This document shows positions 17,422 to 26,100 of a stretch of 64,000 nt of DNA, piece after piece. Origin of the DNA: Klebsiella pneumoniae (GTDB lineage: Bacteria > Pseudomonadota > Gammaproteobacteria > Pseudomonadales > UBA5518). The position numbers and the translations under genes were made by a program. The notes under the pieces were generated by a model. It saw only the letters and a list, made by a program, of their open reading frames with translations, did no database searches and had not been told where the DNA came from. The DNA lies in contig CAMAXE010000012.1 of the NCBI GenBank assembly GCA_945862145.1, positions 1 to 64,000 of the forward strand, in the 5' to 3' direction. The first letter of the stretch is position 1. The number at the start of each line of letters is the position of its first letter.

Positions 17422-19065
17422 ATGCTCATAGAACCTGCACAGCTTGCGATCGCCGCGGCCGCACTTGTTTTTGTGCCGCTGGTGGTGCGGCGACTGCGTC
17501 TTTCCCTGGCGAAACATCCCTCGCTCACGGGACACGGGCGCATGGCCTCGTGGTTGGCGCGCCAGCTGCCCGGCCACCGCTATGACGCGGTGCGTTTTTT
17601 TGCTGCAGACGGGGCGCAGGCGGATATCGCAGAGCGTCGGCGCCGGGCGCTTCAGCGGCTCGGGCAGACGCTGCGCGAGCGCAGCCCGCAGACGATTGCC
17701 GCTACCGCTGAGGCGCGCGAGGGGCTGTCGGACCTGCAGTTCACCTCGGCCTATCGCGTGCCCTTCCAGTTCGTGCCGGTGCTGCGCGAGCACCTTGCGC
17801 TCGGCTCCTTCTGGGCGCGCTCCGAGGGACCCGAACTGGTGGACCTGGACGGCAACCGCTGCATCGATCTCACGGGTTCTTACGGCGTCAACGTATTCGG
17901 CAATGATTTCTACAAATCCTGCATCGACGAAGGCTGGGCGCGCACCCGGGATCTTGGTGCGGTGCTGGGCGGCTATCACCCGGTCATGCTGGAGAACATC
18001 CGTCGCCTGAAGGAAGTTTCCGGACTCGATGAGGTCTCGTTTCACATGTCCGGCACCGAGGCGGTCATGCAGGCGGTGCGGCTCGCCCACTACCACACGC
18101 GCAAACGCCGCATCGTGCGGTTCTGCGGCGCCTACCACGGCTGGTGGGGCGAGGTGCAGCCCGGCCCCGGCAACCCGGTGCCCACGCGCGACACCTTCAC
18201 GCTGCGTGACATGGACGAGCGCAGCCTCGGCATCCTGCGCAGCCGCCGCGATATCGCCTGTGTGCTGGTGAATCCGCTGCAGGGCCTGTACCCCAACCGC
18301 TCGGCCCCGGGCGATTCCTCGCTGCTCGACAGCGGACGCAGCGCTGGCTTCGATCGCCCGGCCTACACCGCCTGGCTGCACGAACTGCGGCAGGTCTGTA
18401 CCGAGCGGGGCATCGTGCTTATCTTCGATGAGGTGTTTGTCGGCTTTCGCATCGCCTCCGGTGGTGCGCAGGAATACTTCGGCGTGCAGGCCGATATGGT
18501 GACCTGGGGCAAGACCCTGGGCGGCGGCCTGCCGGTGGGGGTTGTTTGCGGCAAGGCCGCGTTGATGCGGCGCTACCGGGATGAGCGTCCCGCGGACATC
18601 TGCTTCGCTCGCGGGACCTTCAATTCGCACCCGGCTGTGATGGGTGCCATGAACGTGTTTCTCGAGCGTCTTGCCACCCCCGCCGTGCAGGCGGTCTACG
18701 CAGGTCTCGACGAGCGTTGGAACACCCGCGTGGCGGCCTTCAACGCCCGGATGGAGGCCGAGGCCATCCCTCTGCGCGCAGCGAATATGGGTTCCATCTG
18801 GACGCTCTTCTTCACCGCGCCCAGTCGCTATAACTGGATGCTCCAGTTCTACCTGCGCGAGCAAGGTCTGGCGCTCAGTTGGGTAGGGACGGGCCGGCTC
18901 ATCCTTCCGATCAACATGCATGATGCAACTTTCGCTACCGTACTGGAGAGGATGCTCGGTGCCTGCCACAGGATGAAGTCCGAAGGCTGGTGGTGGGATG
19001 GAGCGACCGAGAGCAACGGTGACATTCGCCGCAGTGTGCTGCGGGATGCGCTGTTCGGCGTCTGA
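17422..19065 (+). CDS. Membrane-anchored class III aminotransferase
   Basis: 547 residues from the ATG at 17422, chosen because a strong ggggagg lies 8 bases before it; GTG 17368 and ATG 17380 are upstream alternatives. An N-terminal membrane anchor (IAAAALVFVPLVV) is followed by a ~70-residue linker and a full class III PLP domain of glutamate-1-semialdehyde-mutase type: DLDGNRCIDLTGSYGVNVFG, MSGTEAVMQAVRLA, IFDEVFVGFR, and PLP Lys364 in TWGKTLGGGLPVG. Substrate unknown. The psd gene upstream and the Mpo1-like gene downstream suggest lipid-related chemistry (inference). Confidence 0.85.
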   Translation: MLIEPAQLAIAAAALVFVPLVVRRLRLSLAKHPSLTGHGRMASWLARQLPGHRYDAVRFFAADGAQADIAERRRRALQRLGQTLRERSPQTIAATAEAREGLSDLQFTSAYRVPFQFVPVLREHLALGSFWARSEGPELVDLDGNRCIDLTGSYGVNVFGNDFYKSCIDEGWARTRDLGAVLGGYHPVMLENIRRLKEVSGLDEVSFHMSGTEAVMQAVRLAHYHTRKRRIVRFCGAYHGWWGEVQPGPGNPVPTRDTFTLRDMDERSLGILRSRRDIACVLVNPLQGLYPNRSAPGDSSLLDSGRSAGFDRPAYTAWLHELRQVCTERGIVLIFDEVFVGFRIASGGAQEYFGVQADMVTWGKTLGGGLPVGVVCGKAALMRRYRDERPADICFARGTFNSHPAVMGAMNVFLERLATPAVQAVYAGLDERWNTRVAAFNARMEAEAIPLRAANMGSIWTLFFTAPSRYNWMLQFYLREQGLALSWVGTGRLILPINMHDATFATVLERMLGACHRMKSEGWWWDGATESNGDIRRSVLRDALFGV

Positions 19066-19091
19066 CTGCCGGGCACCTGCGTGCCCGGCAG
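19066..19091. terminator. Perfect 11-bp hairpin between convergent genes
   Basis: ctgccgggcac (19066-19076), loop ctgc, gtgcccggcag (19081-19091). It sits directly after the aminotransferase stop and 13 bases before the stop of the convergent Mpo1-like gene. There is no T-run on either side, so it may only pause polymerase or protect 3' ends. Confidence 0.5.
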
Positions 19092-19103
19092 CGCGGGTGC
19101 CGC

Positions 19104-19709
19104 TCAGTGGCGGAAGTGCGGCATCGGGTCGATCATTTCACCGCGCAGCAGCGCAAGCGGCGCGCGGTAGTACATGCGGATGTCATGGAAGGGATCTGTG
19201 ACGATCTTGGCAGCCCACACGATGCCCGTCCACAGCGAATCCTGCTTCGCCAGCTGCAGCACGCGCACGACCAGTGCCGTGATGCCCAGCGCCAGCCACG
19301 CGATTCCCACGTGGTTCAGCAGACCCTGAATATTCTGTGCCGGCTCGATGAGCCAGAAAAGCGAGGGGCTCAGCATCAGGAGCACGGGAATCAGCACCCA
19401 CGCCGACATCAGCACGATCTTGCGTTTGATGTTGTAGCCCACTTTGATCTCTTCCTTGTGCGCGTCGGTGACCTGATTCACGTCGTCGTAGCCGCGCGGC
19501 TCGAAGAAGAAGTGGCCTGCCTGACGGCTCACCATCGAGAAGCACCAGGCGATTATCGCGGCCATGGCCGGGTTCACGAACAGCATCACGTAGGCGCAGA
19601 GAAAGCTGATCGCGCTAAACAGATGCAGTGTCTGGTTGATGCGGCTGTGGTGGTAAAAACGGTGGTCGTCCATGCGCTGCGTGTGCAGCGTCTGCAGGAA
19701 TGCGCTCAT
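19104..19709 (-). CDS. Mpo1-like (DUF962) membrane protein
   Basis: 201 residues from the ATG at 19709, preceded by gggagcaagg; a longer upstream frame is less likely. The N-terminus has Y-H-H-S-R-I-N-Q-T-L-H, matching the H-x(n)-N-x3-H pattern of Mpo1-like proteins, followed by a paired span and RQAGHFFFEP, the second His motif of that family. Two further spans and a soluble tail follow. Yeast Mpo1 is an Fe-dependent dioxygenase acting on 2-hydroxy fatty acids from sphingolipid breakdown. The assignment rests on motif resemblance only. Confidence 0.6.
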   Translation of the reverse strand: MSAFLQTLHTQRMDDHRFYHHSRINQTLHLFSAISFLCAYVMLFVNPAMAAIIAWCFSMVSRQAGHFFFEPRGYDDVNQVTDAHKEEIKVGYNIKRKIVLMSAWVLIPVLLMLSPSLFWLIEPAQNIQGLLNHVGIAWLALGITALVVRVLQLAKQDSLWTGIVWAAKIVTDPFHDIRMYYRAPLALLRGEMIDPMPHFRH

Positions 19710-19855
19710 GCCTTGCTCCCGAGGGAAAGTGAATGGTCCGATACGCTCGCGGCGCACCGTTGAAACCAAAAATGTCACAGGCAGATGAAGGCTCTATGAC
19801 AGTGCTGCGCTAATTCGGTCATCTGGATGTCTTAATTCCGCGACACGCTGGACAC

Positions 19856-21091
19856 ATGACAGATCAAAATGCGTCGCGTACCGCAGGTTTGCCCTCTACA
19901 GAGGAGGTGTCGCGTCTGCGCATCGCTCTGGTCACCGAGACCTACCCGCCCGAGGTGAACGGCGTTGCGCTCACCGTGGCGAGGCTTGCTGAGGGCTTGC
20001 GTGCACGCGGGCATCGTCTCCAGCTCCTGCGGCCGCGGCGTGACCGCTCCGACGTGCGTCGTGAAACGGGCATGGACGAGCATCTTCTTCCCGGCTTGCC
20101 GATCCCGCGCTACAGCGAGTTGCGCATGGGGCTGCCGGCGCGCCGTCGGCTGCTGCGGCTCTGGCGCGTGTCGCGTCCGGATCTCGTCCATATCGCCACA
20201 GAGGGGCCGCTCGGCTGGGCGGCGCTGCGCGCGGCACGCGAACTGGGCTTGCCCGTAAGCACTGAGTTCCGTACCAATTTCCATATGTATTGCGGCCTCT
20301 ACGGCCTTGGCTGGCTGCAGCCGCTGATCACGCGCTACCTGCGCTGGTTCCACAACAACGCGGACCTCACCATGGTGCCCACCGAGGGTATGCGCCTCGA
20401 GCTCGAGGCACTCGGCTTCGAGCGCTTGCAGGCCGTGGGGCGCGGCGTGGATGCCGTGCGCTTCGACCCGCGTCATCGCAGCGCCGAACTGCGCGCGCAG
20501 TGGGGCGCTGACGAGCGCGATCCGGTGCTGCTCTGCGTTGGTCGACTTGCAGCCGAGAAAAATCTCGACGTTCTCCTCGACGCCTGGCGTGCTGTGAAAG
20601 CACGCACGCCCGCGGCACGCCTGGTACTGGTGGGCGACGGACCGCTGCGTGCAGCGCTGATGCAGCGTTGCCCCGATGCGATATTCGCCGGGCAACGCAG
20701 CGGCGAGGATCTGGCACGCCACTATGCGAGCGCTGACGTGTTCGTGTTCCCGAGCTTGAGCGAAACCTGGGGCAATGTGGTCACAGAGGCTCTGGCGAGC
20801 GGGCTGCCGGTGATCGCGTGGAATCGTGCGGCTGCGGCTGAACTCCTGCGCACCGGGGAGAACGGCGTGAGGGTGGAGTGCGGGGATCTCGCGGGATTCC
20901 ACGGCGCGGTGGTGCAACTCGCAGAAGACCCCGATGCACTGCGGCGCATGGGCGCGATGGCGCGTGCGCGGTCCCTTGGCCTCGGCTGGGAAACAATCGT
21001 TTCCGAGGTCGAGGAGGCGATGCGTGCGCTGGGCGCAAGAGCCTCTCAGGCGCGCGATGGCTATGGCAGGTGCGCGGTCGCGGGCGTTTGA
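19856..21091 (+). CDS. GT4-family glycosyltransferase
   Basis: 411 residues, GT-B fold. The N-terminal half has IALVTETYPPEVNGVALT and STEFRTNFHMY; the donor half has LLCVGRLAAEKNLDVLLDA, LVLVGDGP, and the E-x7-E motif in SETWGNVVTEALASGLPVIA. The closest well-known relatives transfer sugars (often mannose or sulfoquinovose type) to lipid acceptors. It may modify a membrane lipid together with the LpxH-like enzyme and Psd nearby (inference). It is transcribed away from the Mpo1-like gene. Confidence 0.9.
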   Translation: MTDQNASRTAGLPSTEEVSRLRIALVTETYPPEVNGVALTVARLAEGLRARGHRLQLLRPRRDRSDVRRETGMDEHLLPGLPIPRYSELRMGLPARRRLLRLWRVSRPDLVHIATEGPLGWAALRAARELGLPVSTEFRTNFHMYCGLYGLGWLQPLITRYLRWFHNNADLTMVPTEGMRLELEALGFERLQAVGRGVDAVRFDPRHRSAELRAQWGADERDPVLLCVGRLAAEKNLDVLLDAWRAVKARTPAARLVLVGDGPLRAALMQRCPDAIFAGQRSGEDLARHYASADVFVFPSLSETWGNVVTEALASGLPVIAWNRAAAAELLRTGENGVRVECGDLAGFHGAVVQLAEDPDALRRMGAMARARSLGLGWETIVSEVEEAMRALGARASQARDGYGRCAVAGV

Positions 21092-21209
21092 GCTCTGCGG
21101 CACCACTGGCGTGCGCACCTGATGCCCCCGCAGGGCTTAGCGATCGACGGACGTTCCACGAGCAGCGCCTTCGTCAGTAGATGCTGGTCTTTCCCGGTTT
21201 GCAGAAAGT

Positions 21210-22271
21210 ATGATCCAAACCCCTTGGATTTCGGATGGCGTTGCCATGGCCCTGCTCGTTTTCGGTCCCCCTGAAGTTCGTCGCTCCTGTGTGGGAATCA
21301 TGCGGCTGGTGGCCACGGCCGGAGGCACCCGACCCTTCGATGGCGAGCGGGCCGCTCTGGTGCGCATGTTCGCTGGTTTGCAGGGATGCGCCGGATGCCA
21401 CGGTTTCGACAAGTCGCTGGACTTCAGCAGCCTGCTGGGCGACGCGGAGCCCTGGGCGGACGAAGATGCCGCGATTGCCATGATCGCGCAAGGGTTGCCT
21501 GCTGCGAAGGATCGTCAGGAAGCCGTGCATGCGGGTCTGATGGTCGCGCTCTATTCCCTCGAGCCGGATCCGGACGGCACCCGGATGGCACGCCGGATCG
21601 CCACGCGTCTGGGCGCCGATGACAGCCTGCTCCGTGCCGTTGAAACGATCGCCAACGAGAACGTCGCCACGGCCAAGGCCGAGGTGTTCCGGCGCATGCT
21701 GTCGGGCCGCACCGGCATCGACAGTACGTTGATCGAGGCCCATATGGCGAACCATTCCCTGGGTCAGATATCGGACCCCGAGGTAGTGGCGCGCTATCAC
21801 AGGCTGCTGGCCGAGGCACCGACTGGCTCACTCGGTGCGGAAATGCGCCGGTTCTACCAGGACGCGCACTTCGAGGTGCCAGGCTCGGCCGGTGTGCCGC
21901 TGCCGGTGGAGTTTCTGGCGGCTCACGACGTGCACCACGTTTTAGCTGGCTATGGGACTACCGCGCACAGTGAGGTTTACACGGCGGTGTTCAACGCCGC
22001 CAACGCCACCGCCGGCATCGGTTGGCTTTCCGTGGTGCTGCTGCAGTGGCATCAGGGGATCAAGATGGGTGTGTTTCCACCCGAGCACGCGCACCTCGAC
22101 CCGCAGGTGATGGGCATTGCCGCCCAGCGCGGTGCGCAGACGACAGTGGATATCTACGACAGCGCGTGGGACTGGCTCTCGTTACTGCCTCTACCGCTTG
22201 ATCAGGTGCGCCAGGACTTGGGTATTCCGCCTGGCGGAACCGTAGGCGTCGGGGATCCCTGGTCCTCCTGA
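21210..22271 (+). CDS. Coq4-motif protein with TerB-like N-terminal half
   Basis: 353 residues. The C-terminal half has AAHDVHH followed by 11 residues and Glu, i.e. the exact HDxxH-x11-E metal motif of the Coq4 family (His239, Asp240, His243, Glu255). Coq4 removes the C1 carboxyl and hydroxylates C1 in ubiquinone synthesis, or organises the CoQ complex. The N-terminal ~170 residues are helical with an acidic loop pattern that resembles TerB, plus a CAGC pair at about residues 60-63. The combination is not one I recognise. It converges on the EF-hand/Erv gene (30 bases apart). ATG 21246 is an alternative start. Confidence 0.65.
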   Translation: MIQTPWISDGVAMALLVFGPPEVRRSCVGIMRLVATAGGTRPFDGERAALVRMFAGLQGCAGCHGFDKSLDFSSLLGDAEPWADEDAAIAMIAQGLPAAKDRQEAVHAGLMVALYSLEPDPDGTRMARRIATRLGADDSLLRAVETIANENVATAKAEVFRRMLSGRTGIDSTLIEAHMANHSLGQISDPEVVARYHRLLAEAPTGSLGAEMRRFYQDAHFEVPGSAGVPLPVEFLAAHDVHHVLAGYGTTAHSEVYTAVFNAANATAGIGWLSVVLLQWHQGIKMGVFPPEHAHLDPQVMGIAAQRGAQTTVDIYDSAWDWLSLLPLPLDQVRQDLGIPPGGTVGVGDPWSS

Positions 22272-22301
22272 GCGTTCCCGCTCCGCGCATGCGTCGTCAC
22301 G

Positions 22302-24608
22302 TCAGGTTGCAATGTAGGCGGCGCTGCGGGCGTAGGCTTCTTCTTCGGCGCTGAATTCCGGTGCGTCGTCCACCAATTCTGGCTGGAAACCGTACTGGCT
22401 TTGCAGGAACTCGCCGTCGATGACGCTGTCTTCCAGTGCTCGGATGTGTTCCCCGGCCCGTTGCAGTATCCCGGCAAGGCTGCCGGCATCCAGATTTGCC
22501 AGTTGCGCCTGCAACTGGAAACGCAGGAACGAAAGACGCGACAAGGGTTTGAACAGTTTGTAGAGCTTGCCGACGCGATCGGTGTCGAGGCTGTGCTGCT
22601 GGCGGGCCTGTGCGCGCTCGAGGTCGGATTCGATGCTGGGCCAGTAGCGGGTGGTGTAGAACGCCGACTCGTCCTGGCGGTACCACTCCTCGGATCGGCT
22701 GATCGAGGACGACACTGTGTTGTGGAGCTTCCACAAAAAAAGTCGCAGCGACGCACCATCGACCACGGTCGCCAGTTTGTCGCGGATCGTCACCCTGAAC
22801 TCCACGCTGCCCGGTTGCAGGCCAAGCAGGATGTACTCGAGCGGGTACATGTCTATTTCCTTGTTCTGCACAACGTAGGCGTTCAGGTGGTGTCGGCAGT
22901 AAGGGCAGGGGTACAGGCTTGCAAACAGAACAAAAAACGACGTGAACCTGGGCAGTGATTTCGTCTGCTCGTCGGGTGGCTGGCGGGCGATGATTTCGGC
23001 GGCTGTGTGCAGGCTGCGCCAGACGGCAGGGCCGATGTAGTAGGGAAACGACAGGCGCATGTCTGCGTCCCTGACGAAAGTGCGGCCCAGATAGATGTCC
23101 ATGAAGGCGACGTATTGCGACAGCACGCCGTTGTCCCTGCCGAATTCTGCCCGCTCGCGGCGTTTCTGCACGCCATTCAGGTAGTGGCGGCAAAGCCGCC
23201 ACGACTGGCGGAAGCGGAGCTTCTCGGCGGGGGATGCCGTGTCGAAGACCAGCGGGATGTAGGTGCCATGACGGGAGAATTCCCCGGCCGCTGTGGCGTC
23301 CAGGTACCACTGCCTCAACGCGGGCTCGTTCGGCACGGAGTTGTCGGGTATGTCCGCGCCGGTGCTCACGCTGAAGGCGGCGAGCAGCTTCGGCATGAAG
23401 TCCTCGTACCAGTAGGAAACCGGCATCATCGCGCCTTCGATGGCTTCGTCGGCATGGTGCAGGATGACCCTGTTCCAGGCGTTGAGGTAGGACCTCGGAT
23501 CCTCGTCAGCCAGTGCCGGCGTTGATGGCCCCCGGTTCTCCCGGTTGCGCAGGCGGTGCAGCTCGTCACGGGCCAGCACCTCGTTCACGATATCAATGAA
23601 TTCCAGCGCGTGCTTCTGCGTGGCCAGAATCTCCTGCACCACCGCCACGTACCGCGCCTTGTGGTGATCCACAGCAAGAGCCTGGGCACGTATCGATATC
23701 GCCTCATGCAGCATTTCGGGGGTTTTTTCGATCGACGGCCAGTGCCTGACGCGGTCTGTCAGGCGCAGATATTCCGCCCGGATGGATGCGGTCAGCGCAT
23801 CGAGCACCGGATGGCACTCTGCAGTGACCACACCCAGCTGTTTGTAGAACTCGATTGTGGTGTCGACGAAATCGACGAAATCGCTGATCCGGTAAGGCAG
23901 GTTCCTCACCGGCAAGTGCGTGCCGTGATTAGCCGAAAAACTCGCCCGGAAGCAGCGGTAGGCGGCGGCTTGCAGCAGCCTGAAGAAACCGACCTGTAGC
24001 TGCAGCACCGACGTGCCCCGGTCCTTGGACGGCCCGGTAACCCCGGCCTGTGCCTGCTCCGCAGCGCAGCGCAGTGGCGCAGCCTGGGCTAGCGGTAGTT
24101 CGGTGGCTGCCGGCGCCTGCGGCGAGCTCTCCGGTGCGGCCCGGGTAGCACGGTAATAGTCATGCACCGGGCGGCAGAACGCATCGAAGTCGAGGCGTCC
24201 CTCGCCCGCAGCGTCAACGGCCCGGAAGATATCGTCTGCCTCGTTTTCCGATAGCCCGAAACCCTTCACGCCAGCGCGGAATTGGGCCTGTGTAAGGCCC
24301 GACTCCGCTGTGCCATGCAAGGCGCTGAAAGCGGTCTCGAGGTTGTTCACGTTGTCGACCCGTTTCGACAGCATGTACGACAGGAAGTCGTAAATATCGA
24401 AAGATTCACCAGCCTGCGGATCGGCTCTTACCTCGTTGACAAGCACCAGCAGCTGCTCCTCGGTGGCAGGCTTCTGCAGTGTGCCCACCAGGGTCTGCTG
24501 CAGGTCTTCCACCGACACCAACTCGTCCTGATCGTGATCGAAGAAGCGGAATGATGCACGCAGATTCTCGACGTCGGCCGCATCGATGACGGGTTCGTAG
24601 TAGGTCAT
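22302..24608 (-). CDS. EF-hand protein with Erv/ALR-type sulfhydryl oxidase domain
   Basis: 768 residues from the ATG at 24608 (a GTG 72 bases upstream gives an unlikely extension). Near the N-terminus is an EF-hand loop DHDQDELVSVED, with a degenerate second loop DAAGEGRLDFDA about 100 residues later. The middle ~350 residues are helical and unassigned. The C-terminal part reads as an Erv1/ALR domain: GPAVWRSLHTAAE, FFVLFASLYPCPYC with redox Cys568 and Cys571, then WKLHNTVSSSI, matching W-x3-H, YPC-x2-C and HN-x-V of FAD sulfhydryl oxidases. No signal peptide or membrane span is visible. Erv/ALR domains are eukaryotic and viral and rare in bacteria. Confidence 0.75.
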   Translation of the reverse strand: MTYYEPVIDAADVENLRASFRFFDHDQDELVSVEDLQQTLVGTLQKPATEEQLLVLVNEVRADPQAGESFDIYDFLSYMLSKRVDNVNNLETAFSALHGTAESGLTQAQFRAGVKGFGLSENEADDIFRAVDAAGEGRLDFDAFCRPVHDYYRATRAAPESSPQAPAATELPLAQAAPLRCAAEQAQAGVTGPSKDRGTSVLQLQVGFFRLLQAAAYRCFRASFSANHGTHLPVRNLPYRISDFVDFVDTTIEFYKQLGVVTAECHPVLDALTASIRAEYLRLTDRVRHWPSIEKTPEMLHEAISIRAQALAVDHHKARYVAVVQEILATQKHALEFIDIVNEVLARDELHRLRNRENRGPSTPALADEDPRSYLNAWNRVILHHADEAIEGAMMPVSYWYEDFMPKLLAAFSVSTGADIPDNSVPNEPALRQWYLDATAAGEFSRHGTYIPLVFDTASPAEKLRFRQSWRLCRHYLNGVQKRRERAEFGRDNGVLSQYVAFMDIYLGRTFVRDADMRLSFPYYIGPAVWRSLHTAAEIIARQPPDEQTKSLPRFTSFFVLFASLYPCPYCRHHLNAYVVQNKEIDMYPLEYILLGLQPGSVEFRVTIRDKLATVVDGASLRLFLWKLHNTVSSSISRSEEWYRQDESAFYTTRYWPSIESDLERAQARQQHSLDTDRVGKLYKLFKPLSRLSFLRFQLQAQLANLDAGSLAGILQRAGEHIRALEDSVIDGEFLQSQYGFQPELVDDAPEFSAEEEAYARSAAYIAT

Positions 24609-24698
24609 GTGAGCGGTCCAGGACTGATTCTTGTTGTGGCACACTACCCCAGACCCGGCGCAAGCCACCAGATCGTCCACTTCAATGAGGGCTCAGTC

Positions 24699-25676
24699 AT
24701 GGCAGCTTCCCGCATCGCGGTTCCCACATCTTTTTTTGGCATCGTCCTTGGTCTGGTCGGGCTGGGGGATTGCTGGCGCGCGGCATCCCGGGCCTGGGGT
24801 CTGCCTCAGGCCGTAAGCGAAGTCGTCATGGCTTGTGCGTTTGGTATATGGCTCCTGCTGCTCGCGCTCTACGTGGGCAAATGGGTGTGGGCGCGCGAGG
24901 AAGCGCTGGCCGAATTGCGACATCCCGTGCAGAGCTGTTTCGTCGGACTGGTCGGCGTCGCGACGTTGCTGGCGGCGGTTGCGATCGCCCCGCATGCGCC
25001 GTCGCTCGCCTGGATCCTGTTTGTCGTCGGGGCATTGCTGCAGGGAGGCTATGGTCTGTTGTTTGTCGGTCGCCAATGGCAGGGTGAACGCGAGCCCACC
25101 ACGGCCACACCTGCGCTGTACCTGCCGACAGTCGCCGGCAATTTCGTCACCTCTTTTGTGGCCGGCTATTTCGGTTATGTCGACGTGGGAACCCTCTTTT
25201 TCGGCGCGGGCCTGCTGTCCTGGCTGGCGCTGGAATCGCTGCTCCTGCATCGCTTGTCGTTCCTCCCGATGCCGCCGCCGTTGCGACCCACACTGGGCAT
25301 CATGCTGGCGCCGCCGGTGGTGGGCTGCGTCGGCTACCTGTTCCTGACTGGCGGACTCGCCGGTGCCAAACCCGATCTTTTCGCCCAGTTGCTGCTGGGC
25401 TATGGATTGCTGCTCCTGCTGCTGCTCGTGCGCCTGCTGCCGTGGATCCTCAAGCAGCCTTTCGGTGCGTCCTACTGGGCTTTCAGTTTTGGTGTGACAG
25501 CGCTGGCCTTCGATGCCATCGTCTTCGTAGTCCGCGGCCAGACGGGATACATCGAGTGGATGTCGATAGTGCTCTTCGTATTCGCCAATGCAGTCATCGC
25601 CCTGTTGGTGGCGGGAACGCTCTGGCGGTTGTTCCGTGGCGAACTGCTGCCGCCTCCGCTCATCGGGATGAAGTGA
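24699..25676 (+). CDS. tehA: TehA/SLAC1-type membrane channel or transporter
   Basis: 325 residues from the ATG at 24699, preceded by gagg at 8 bases. Ten hydrophobic segments. TehA/SLAC1 features: PTSFFGIVLGLVGLGDCWR at the N-terminus (first helix with the pore Phe-type motif), HPVQSCFVGLV, and FGASYWAFSFGVTALA late in the protein. Family members are anion channels or C4-dicarboxylate/tellurite-related transporters. It is divergent from the EF-hand/Erv gene with only 90 bases between starts, so they share a control region. Confidence 0.85.
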   Translation: MAASRIAVPTSFFGIVLGLVGLGDCWRAASRAWGLPQAVSEVVMACAFGIWLLLLALYVGKWVWAREEALAELRHPVQSCFVGLVGVATLLAAVAIAPHAPSLAWILFVVGALLQGGYGLLFVGRQWQGEREPTTATPALYLPTVAGNFVTSFVAGYFGYVDVGTLFFGAGLLSWLALESLLLHRLSFLPMPPPLRPTLGIMLAPPVVGCVGYLFLTGGLAGAKPDLFAQLLLGYGLLLLLLLVRLLPWILKQPFGASYWAFSFGVTALAFDAIVFVVRGQTGYIEWMSIVLFVFANAVIALLVAGTLWRLFRGELLPPPLIGMK

Positions 25677-25784
25677 TGCTCAGGTTGCGTGGCTATTCGG
25701 GCGGCTCCGGGAAGGGTAATGCCCCCTGATAACCACCGCTCTCAGAAGTAGAATTTTCTCCCAATGGCATTGAGGAAGTTCTGC

Positions 25785-25856
25785 ATGAAAAAGTCCCGAT
25801 TCACGGATAGCCAGGTCCTGGCCGTTCTTAAGCAGGCGGAGGCCTCGTGGTCGCTC
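25785..25856 (+). pseudogene. IS3-family OrfA relic (N-terminus only)
   Basis: The frame opens with MKKSRFTDSQVLAVLKQAEA, the classic start of IS3-type OrfA helix-turn-helix proteins, then loses similarity and runs into the DUF2283 gene. The preceding tagaattttctccca looks like an IS end. No OrfB follows. Confidence 0.75.
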
Positions 25857-25860
25857 GCCC

Positions 25861-26058
25861 TCAGGCAGCGATCTGCTGGTAAGAAAACGCGGGAGCATCC
25901 GTACGGGTTGATGCATGCTCGGTTGTGATCGACAGGATGTTGCCCTCCGCATCTAGATCGAGCAGGGTGTTCTCGTCTAGATCGCGGGTTTCCGCAGCAG
26001 GAACGTCACGGAACTCGATCAGGAGCGTGTCTGTGTCAGCGAAGTAGCGGATTTTCAT
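25861..26058 (-). CDS. DUF2283 small protein
   Basis: 65 residues. The sequence pattern MKIRYFADTDTLLIEF, then EN-x-LLDLDAEGNILSI, is that of DUF2283, short beta-rich proteins of unknown function often found beside toxin-antitoxin or IS genes. A strong aggagg precedes the start. Its 3' end abuts the IS3 relic, which may have removed its downstream partner. Confidence 0.8.
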   Translation of the reverse strand: MKIRYFADTDTLLIEFRDVPAAETRDLDENTLLDLDAEGNILSITTEHASTRTDAPAFSYQQIAA

Positions 26059-26100
26059 GGCGCGGACCTCCTATCGAAAAACGCGTGCGTATTCCGAAGC

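Noticed and set aside
17347-18969. 540-residue minus ORF opposite the aminotransferase
   Set aside because: Shadow frame; the plus frame has complete class III motifs.
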